A DNA stretch of 64,000 nt from Candidula unifasciata. Lineage: Eukaryota > Mollusca > Gastropoda > Stylommatophora > Geomitridae. Below the pieces are notes generated by a model. That model did not search any database. It had not been told where the DNA came from and was given only the letters and a program-made list of their open reading frames with translations. A program made the translations under genes and the position numbers. The DNA lies in NCBI GenBank assembly GCA_905116865.2, contig CAJHNH020006667.1, positions 74,501 to 138,500 of the forward strand, written 5' to 3'. Position 1 is the stretch's first letter. Every line of letters begins with the position of its first letter. Below, in pieces: positions 62,801-64,000 of the stretch.

Positions 62801-63248
62801 GAGGCAGGAATGCTTAAAGATGTTGGATGTGTCAGCTGAAAGCATAAATATTGCATCCAGCTGTAAATTGGCGCAACACAAGAAAGTCATCAAGGGAACA
62901 AAGAAGAAGAATTGCATGTGAGTGCATAGTTTTTGCAAAAATCTGTCATATCTAATTTGTCTGTAGAAATGTTCACATATACTCATATTGTTTACTTTTA
63001 ACTTACAATTTTCTGCAGGAATATCTTCAAAGATGTGAATTTATCTAAAAAATTTTCACATTCCTCTGTTGGTCACTAAATTTCACTGCAGATTTTTTTC
63101 CAGAAAATATCTTGTATCATATGTGTCACACACACTTGTATTATTCAATTTTCACTGCAGATTTTTCACGCTGCAGCCAGGGGACATTATTCTGACTGGG
63201 ACTCCACCAGGAGTAGGGGTTTTCCGTAAACCACCAGAGTTTCTTAAG
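50626..63248 (+). CDS. FAHD2: FAHD2-like fumarylacetoacetate hydrolase domain protein, six exons, last exon missing
   Basis: Six plus-strand exons (236, 217, 60, 163, 109, 88 nt) join in phase to 291 codons. The order matches animal FAHD2: an N-terminal segment with likely mitochondrial leader, then [49 protein letters not shown] (two metal-ligand Glu), [20 protein letters not shown] (metal-ligand Asp), [33 protein letters not shown], and [23 protein letters not shown]-superfamily enzymes cleave or decarboxylate acidic ketones with Mg2+; the substrate of FAHD2 is not firmly established. All six donors and acceptors obey GT-AG. The final exon (about 20 residues in relatives) was not found before 64000. 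The gene is divergent from LRRC46. Confidence 0.93.
50935..51600. mobile_element. Fold-back DNA element, 666 bp, in FAHD2 intron 1
   Basis: The ends are TTGGCTCTCCTTCGATCTCC and its inverse. Matching continues inward on both arms: CCATATTA...TACCCTAACA, GCCTCAGT, ATCGCGxCAAAA, then GTATCCC(T/C)CGTG, C(G/C)CAGATGGGG, AAACTAGATGCC-like and GACTxACGAGCA up to the centre near 51290. The left arm has extra sequence with a direct repeat of CTGCAGACGATACTAGCA (51069, 51158). There is no coding capacity. It resembles fold-back transposons or very-long-TIR MITEs. Confidence 0.82.
51917..52428. mobile_element. TTAA-flanked (piggyBac-like) MITE in FAHD2 intron 1
   Basis: Left TTAACCCTTTGTTTTTCAGA; right end reverse-complements to TTAACTCTCTTAGCATGGAC. 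Near the right end are GGGCCGATGATCGGCC and CGGCGATAATCGGCC palindromic pieces, typical of this group. The interior is AT-rich and noncoding. Confidence 0.65.
52600..52810 (-). mobile_element. LINE 3' fragment
   Basis: The minus strand encodes [20 protein letters not shown], the same C-terminal phrase as at 57530-57580 ([20 protein letters not shown]). Confidence 0.75.
52920..52935. repeat. Poly-G run
   Basis: About 15 G residues in FAHD2 intron 1; the flanking 52940-53420 shows no recognisable gene or repeat. Confidence 0.8.
53430..53810 (-). mobile_element. LINE C-terminal fragment
   Basis: Minus-strand open frame: [60 protein letters not shown], ending with a stop. It is the post-RT C-terminus of an RTE-like LINE and well preserved. 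Confidence 0.85.
53811..53995 (-). mobile_element. tRNA-derived SINE (pair of 63460-63635), minus strand
   Basis: Reversed: GTAGTTGGCTAAACGTGACC, GTTCACGCCCAGGGGTAGGC (B box GGTTCACGCCC), AGAAAAGCCACATTTCTCCC, TTTACCGTATCTATCATGGA, AAGGCCGAAGGGTTGCGATA. It shares all these blocks with 63460-63635. Confidence 0.85.
54050..54240 (+). mobile_element. 'beta' short repeat just upstream of FAHD2 exon 2
   Basis: Head CCTATGTGGGTTTCAAGGTT, then TCATGTTGTAATAGTCGGCT, AAATTAGGGGTTTGCGGAAA, TAGATATCACTGTCTAGCTG, TAAACCACAATGC. It resembles 8752-8995. Confidence 0.65.
54393..54609 (+). CDS. FAHD2: FAHD2 coding exon 2
   Basis: Acceptor TGTATATTTCAG, 217 nt, donor ACTAAG|GTATCC. It encodes [40 protein letters not shown] and [19 protein letters not shown]. 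The GMNYxDH motif is the classic start of the FAH fold. Confidence 0.95.
54740..55090 (+). mobile_element. LINE C-terminal fragment with (GAT)n tail
   Basis: Frames include [25 protein letters not shown], and [20 protein letters not shown], the RWRYIGHxLRRD...TRQAL and GxTWHxIEExAQDR blocks of RTE-like LINEs. The tail GATGATAAT is at 55077. Confidence 0.7.
55380..55825 (+). mobile_element. LINE C-terminal fragment with (GAT)n tail
   Basis: Plus-strand reading: [40 protein letters not shown] and [18 protein letters not shown], then a shifted [20 protein letters not shown]. Tail of ATGATGATG at 55805-55826. Same family as 57250-57655 and 6715-7060. Confidence 0.85.
55830..56175 (+). mobile_element. 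RNase H-zinc finger module relic
   Basis: [20 protein letters not shown] and [20 protein letters not shown] are the last RNase H block with the PGH intact; the C-terminus continues with shifts to [18 protein letters not shown] and a Cys-poor end. No RT. It follows directly on the tail of a LINE fragment. Confidence 0.75.
56265..56555 (+). mobile_element. tRNA-derived SINE, gamma family, near full length
   Basis: tRNA-like head (GGCGTCCGTGGCTAAGGGGT, CGAGTCTGACTCGTAATCC, B-box-like GCGATCGAAACC), then AGGTCGACCCAGCCTCAAAT, GGGTACCAGGATGGGCTGTC, AGTAAAGACGGCTGGCGTAA, TGCTGACCACATTACCCACT, and a 3' end CGCCTAAGGGCGTGTAAAGG. It is the best copy of this family. Confidence 0.88.
56690..57060 (+). 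mobile_element. Short repeat 'alpha' with expanded (AAG)n tail
   Basis: Head CTTTATGGGTTCGGGGTCAT, body TCTTTCGAAGTTGGAGTGCA, AAACAGATGTGCATGCAAAA, TTTGCCAGAGTTTATAGCCA, then GAAGGAGGAGGAG and a long AAG-rich run to about 57058. Confidence 0.8.
57250..57655 (+). mobile_element. LINE C-terminal fragment ending 50 bp before FAHD2 exon 3
   Basis: [36 protein letters not shown] (frameshifted), [20 protein letters not shown]. Same family as 55380-55825. Confidence 0.82.
57702..57761 (+). CDS. FAHD2: FAHD2 coding exon 3 (metal-binding Glu pair)
   Basis: Acceptor TTACATTTCAG, 20 codons ([20 protein letters not shown]), donor ATTAAG|GTATGT. The ExE pair in DWEVEL provides two of the divalent-metal ligands in this family. 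Confidence 0.93.
58034..58196 (+). CDS. FAHD2: FAHD2 coding exon 4
   Basis: Acceptor GAATATTACAG, 163 nt, donor AAAAG|GTCAGT. It encodes [40 protein letters not shown] and [23 protein letters not shown] supplies the third metal ligand. A LINE 3' fragment starts within about 25 bp of the donor. Confidence 0.95.
58219..58445 (+). mobile_element. LINE C-terminal fragment, 22 bp after FAHD2 exon 4
   Basis: [68 protein letters not shown], an almost intact C-terminus ending in (GAA)n. Very like 20460-20680. Confidence 0.88.
58545..58630 (-). repeat. Repeat with CTGATGA motif, copy 2
   Basis: Minus strand: GTATGTGCTGATGAAGGCTC, CATAGCTGCAATGTTAACG, TTTCATTTGTGTTTATTATA. It matches the copy at 34376-34475. 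Confidence 0.5.
59205..59465 (+). mobile_element. gamma-family SINE
   Basis: GGTCTGTTAGCCTGAAGATC, TTGGGCTCAGTTCTGC, then GGCAGCCAGCATAATGTTGA, CCACATCACCCACTGAGTGC, and ATATGCCTGATATTCTAATG. Confidence 0.75.
60065..60173 (+). CDS. FAHD2: FAHD2 coding exon 5
   Basis: Acceptor TGATTTGCAG, 109 nt, donor CTCAAG|GTAACC. It encodes [20 protein letters not shown] and [15 protein letters not shown], the DPHNLxxxxxVNG block of FAHD2. Confidence 0.94.
60301..60904. mobile_element. TTAA-flanked (piggyBac-like) MITE interrupted by a LINE
   Basis: Left TTAACTCTGTTAGTCCCACA; right end reverse-complements to TTAACCCTTTCTGTCCCAAA. A minus-strand LINE 3' end at 60430-60810 is nested inside. It begins 128 bp after the FAHD2 exon 5 donor. 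Confidence 0.65.
60430..60810 (-). mobile_element. LINE 3' fragment nested in a MITE
   Basis: The (ATC)n tail at 60439-60450 on the minus strand, then the shared GCCAGCTGGCGTAAGC and CTCTTGGTCTGCCTCTGCCT. The upstream part encodes an [18 protein letters not shown] stretch. Same family as 19885 and 38570. Confidence 0.7.
61030..61400 (-). mobile_element. RNase H-zinc finger module, C-terminal half with (ACTA)n tail
   Basis: A 114-codon minus-strand frame: [80 protein letters not shown]. The tail is (AACT)n at 61029-61052. It starts inside the last RNase H block. Confidence 0.8.
61620..62560 (+). mobile_element. RNase H-zinc finger module, longest copy
   Basis: The reading contains an N-terminal stretch ([20 protein letters not shown]), RNase H block 1 [20 protein letters not shown], block 2 [15 protein letters not shown], block 3 [16 protein letters not shown], the helix and last block [17 protein letters not shown], then a linker, [14 protein letters not shown] and the cysteine motif [14 protein letters not shown]. 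Several stops and at least one frameshift. It ends in an AACTC-type pentanucleotide run. No RT motif lies upstream within the unit. Confidence 0.82.
62560..62780. repeat. Direct duplication of ~95 bp
   Basis: TTTAATTTCACAGCAGATTT, CTTGCACAGATATCTTTCCT, TATATTTAAT recur at 62594 and 62681 with almost no change; looser relatives (TTTCACTGCAGATTTTT) occur near 63076 and 63150, the last forming the FAHD2 exon 6 acceptor. Confidence 0.75.
63161..63248 (+). CDS. FAHD2: FAHD2 coding exon 6
   Basis: Acceptor TTCACTGCAG, 88 nt, donor CTTAAG|GTAAGT. It encodes [20 protein letters not shown] and FRKPPEFLK. PGDxxxTGTPxGVG is the most conserved FAH-family motif. The family normally needs one more short exon, which lies beyond the window. 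Confidence 0.95.
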
Positions 63249-63459
63249 GTAAGTTGGCAACAAATGTTTTATAGCCACAGTGTCAGATTCTTTTCATGGT
63301 GAATATGCATTTTTATTTTTTTTATTTTAAGTTTGCTAGCATTAAAAAATGTTTCAAAATCTTCTGATGCACAGTTACCCTAATACAACATGGTAAAGAT
63401 ATACCCTCATTTTGTATGTTACCCTAGTGTGAAATTTTTGTGAGATGTTCTAATGCATA

Positions 63460-63635
63460 GTTAGCCAGGGTTGCTAGCGTAGTTGGCTAAACCTGACTTC
63501 ACAACGACTGAGTGACAAACACCTTGTGGTACGGGTTCACGCCCAGGGGTAGGCAGAAAAGCTACATTTCTCCAAGATTTACGGTATTTATCATGAAATC
63601 AAGGCCGAAGGGTTGCAGTAAACTGGAGGCCCCAG
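63460..63635 (+). mobile_element. tRNA-derived SINE (pair of 53811-53995)
   Basis: A box TAGCGTAGTTGG, B box GGTTCACGCCC, then AGGGGTAGGCAGAAAAGCTA, CATTTCTCCAAGATTTACGG, AAGGCCGAAGGGTTGCAGTA. Confidence 0.85.
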
Positions 63636-63784
63636 TCTCCTTCATAGTGCAACTCTTGTGCTACTGCCTATAAACCATGACAACGGTTTTAAAAAAACAA
63701 CAACAAATGAGCCGTCCACTGTGGAAGTCAAATCATAAAGCTCAAGGATCATGATTTTTTAAAAACACATTCACTATCCTCCAA

Positions 63785-64000
63785 GGGAGCCACCATGGTG
63801 TAGCGGCTAGACATATGCGGGCAGATCAGAAGGTCATGGGTTCAGGTCCTGGCAGTACCAGACTTTAAAAAAAAAAAAGGCCCTGCCTCTCAGGTCGACC
63901 CAGCTTGAATGGGTACCAGGTGGAGGGCTGGGAAGTAAAGGTGGCCAGCGTGATGCTGACGACATCACCCTTGTACCAATGGTTCTGTAACATGTAGGTC
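63785..64000 (+). mobile_element. gamma-family SINE running off the window
   Basis: A box TGGTGTAGCGGCTA, B box GGTTCAGGTCC, then CAGGTCGACCCAGCTTGAAT, GGGTACCAGG, GTAAAGGTGGCCAGCGTGAT, GCTGACGACATCACCC. The 3' end lies beyond 64000. Confidence 0.85.

Noticed and set aside
63466..63545. tRNA gene (A and B boxes)
   Set aside because: The same head plus body occurs inverted at 53811-53995, so it is a SINE head.

Overview
This is eukaryotic, intron-rich and very repeat-rich genomic DNA. The mix of decayed non-LTR retrotransposons, tRNA-derived SINEs, mariner relics, MITEs and long dinucleotide tracts fits a lophotrochozoan, most likely a gastropod mollusc. That assignment is inferred from gene and repeat character, not proven. 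There are no bacterial operons, no CRISPR array and no convincing functional tRNA or rRNA gene.

Three host genes can be assembled exon by exon from splice sites, reading phase and family motifs. (1) A nicotinamide mononucleotide adenylyltransferase (NMNAT) gene lies on the minus strand. Its first three coding exons are at 21379-21274, 18451-18363 and 14298-14231; the remaining exons were not found and probably lie to the left of the window. (2) A complete LRRC46-like leucine-rich-repeat gene lies on the minus strand from 50247 to 38333. It has seven coding exons joined in phase to a predicted 282-residue protein. (3) An FAHD2-type fumarylacetoacetate-hydrolase-family gene lies on the plus strand from 50626 to 63248. 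Six coding exons give 291 codons; the last exon is beyond the window. Genes 2 and 3 are head to head, with 378 bp between their start codons, so they may share a bidirectional promoter.

Layout: 1-14.2 kb is tandem repeats, a 279-bp MITE, SINEs and a decayed LINE (9.0-10.8 kb). 14.2-21.4 kb holds the NMNAT exons and their repeat-filled introns. 22-34.4 kb is a retrotransposon block: an RNase H-only module, an RTE-like LINE, and a head-to-head pair made of a decayed LINE (25.8-29.3 kb, minus) and a nearly intact EN-RT-RNase H LINE (29.3-33.9 kb, plus) with one in-frame stop. 34.4-38.3 kb holds a mariner relic and a TTAA-flanked MITE that ends exactly on the LRRC46 stop codon. 38.3-50.2 kb is LRRC46, with a mariner, a LINE and three minisatellites in its introns. 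50.6-63.2 kb is FAHD2, with a fold-back element, two TTAA-flanked MITEs, several LINE 3' fragments and RNase H modules in its introns.

The most unusual signals are: a family of at least seven reverse-transcriptase-less RNase H plus zinc-finger modules; eight tandem copies of a perfect 12-bp forkhead-like palindrome in an LRRC46 intron; a MITE whose TTAA target overlaps a stop codon; a 666-bp fold-back element next to FAHD2 exon 1; and short repeats that share a 5' module but carry different 3' modules. Everything was read by eye; no database search, folding or alignment was run.
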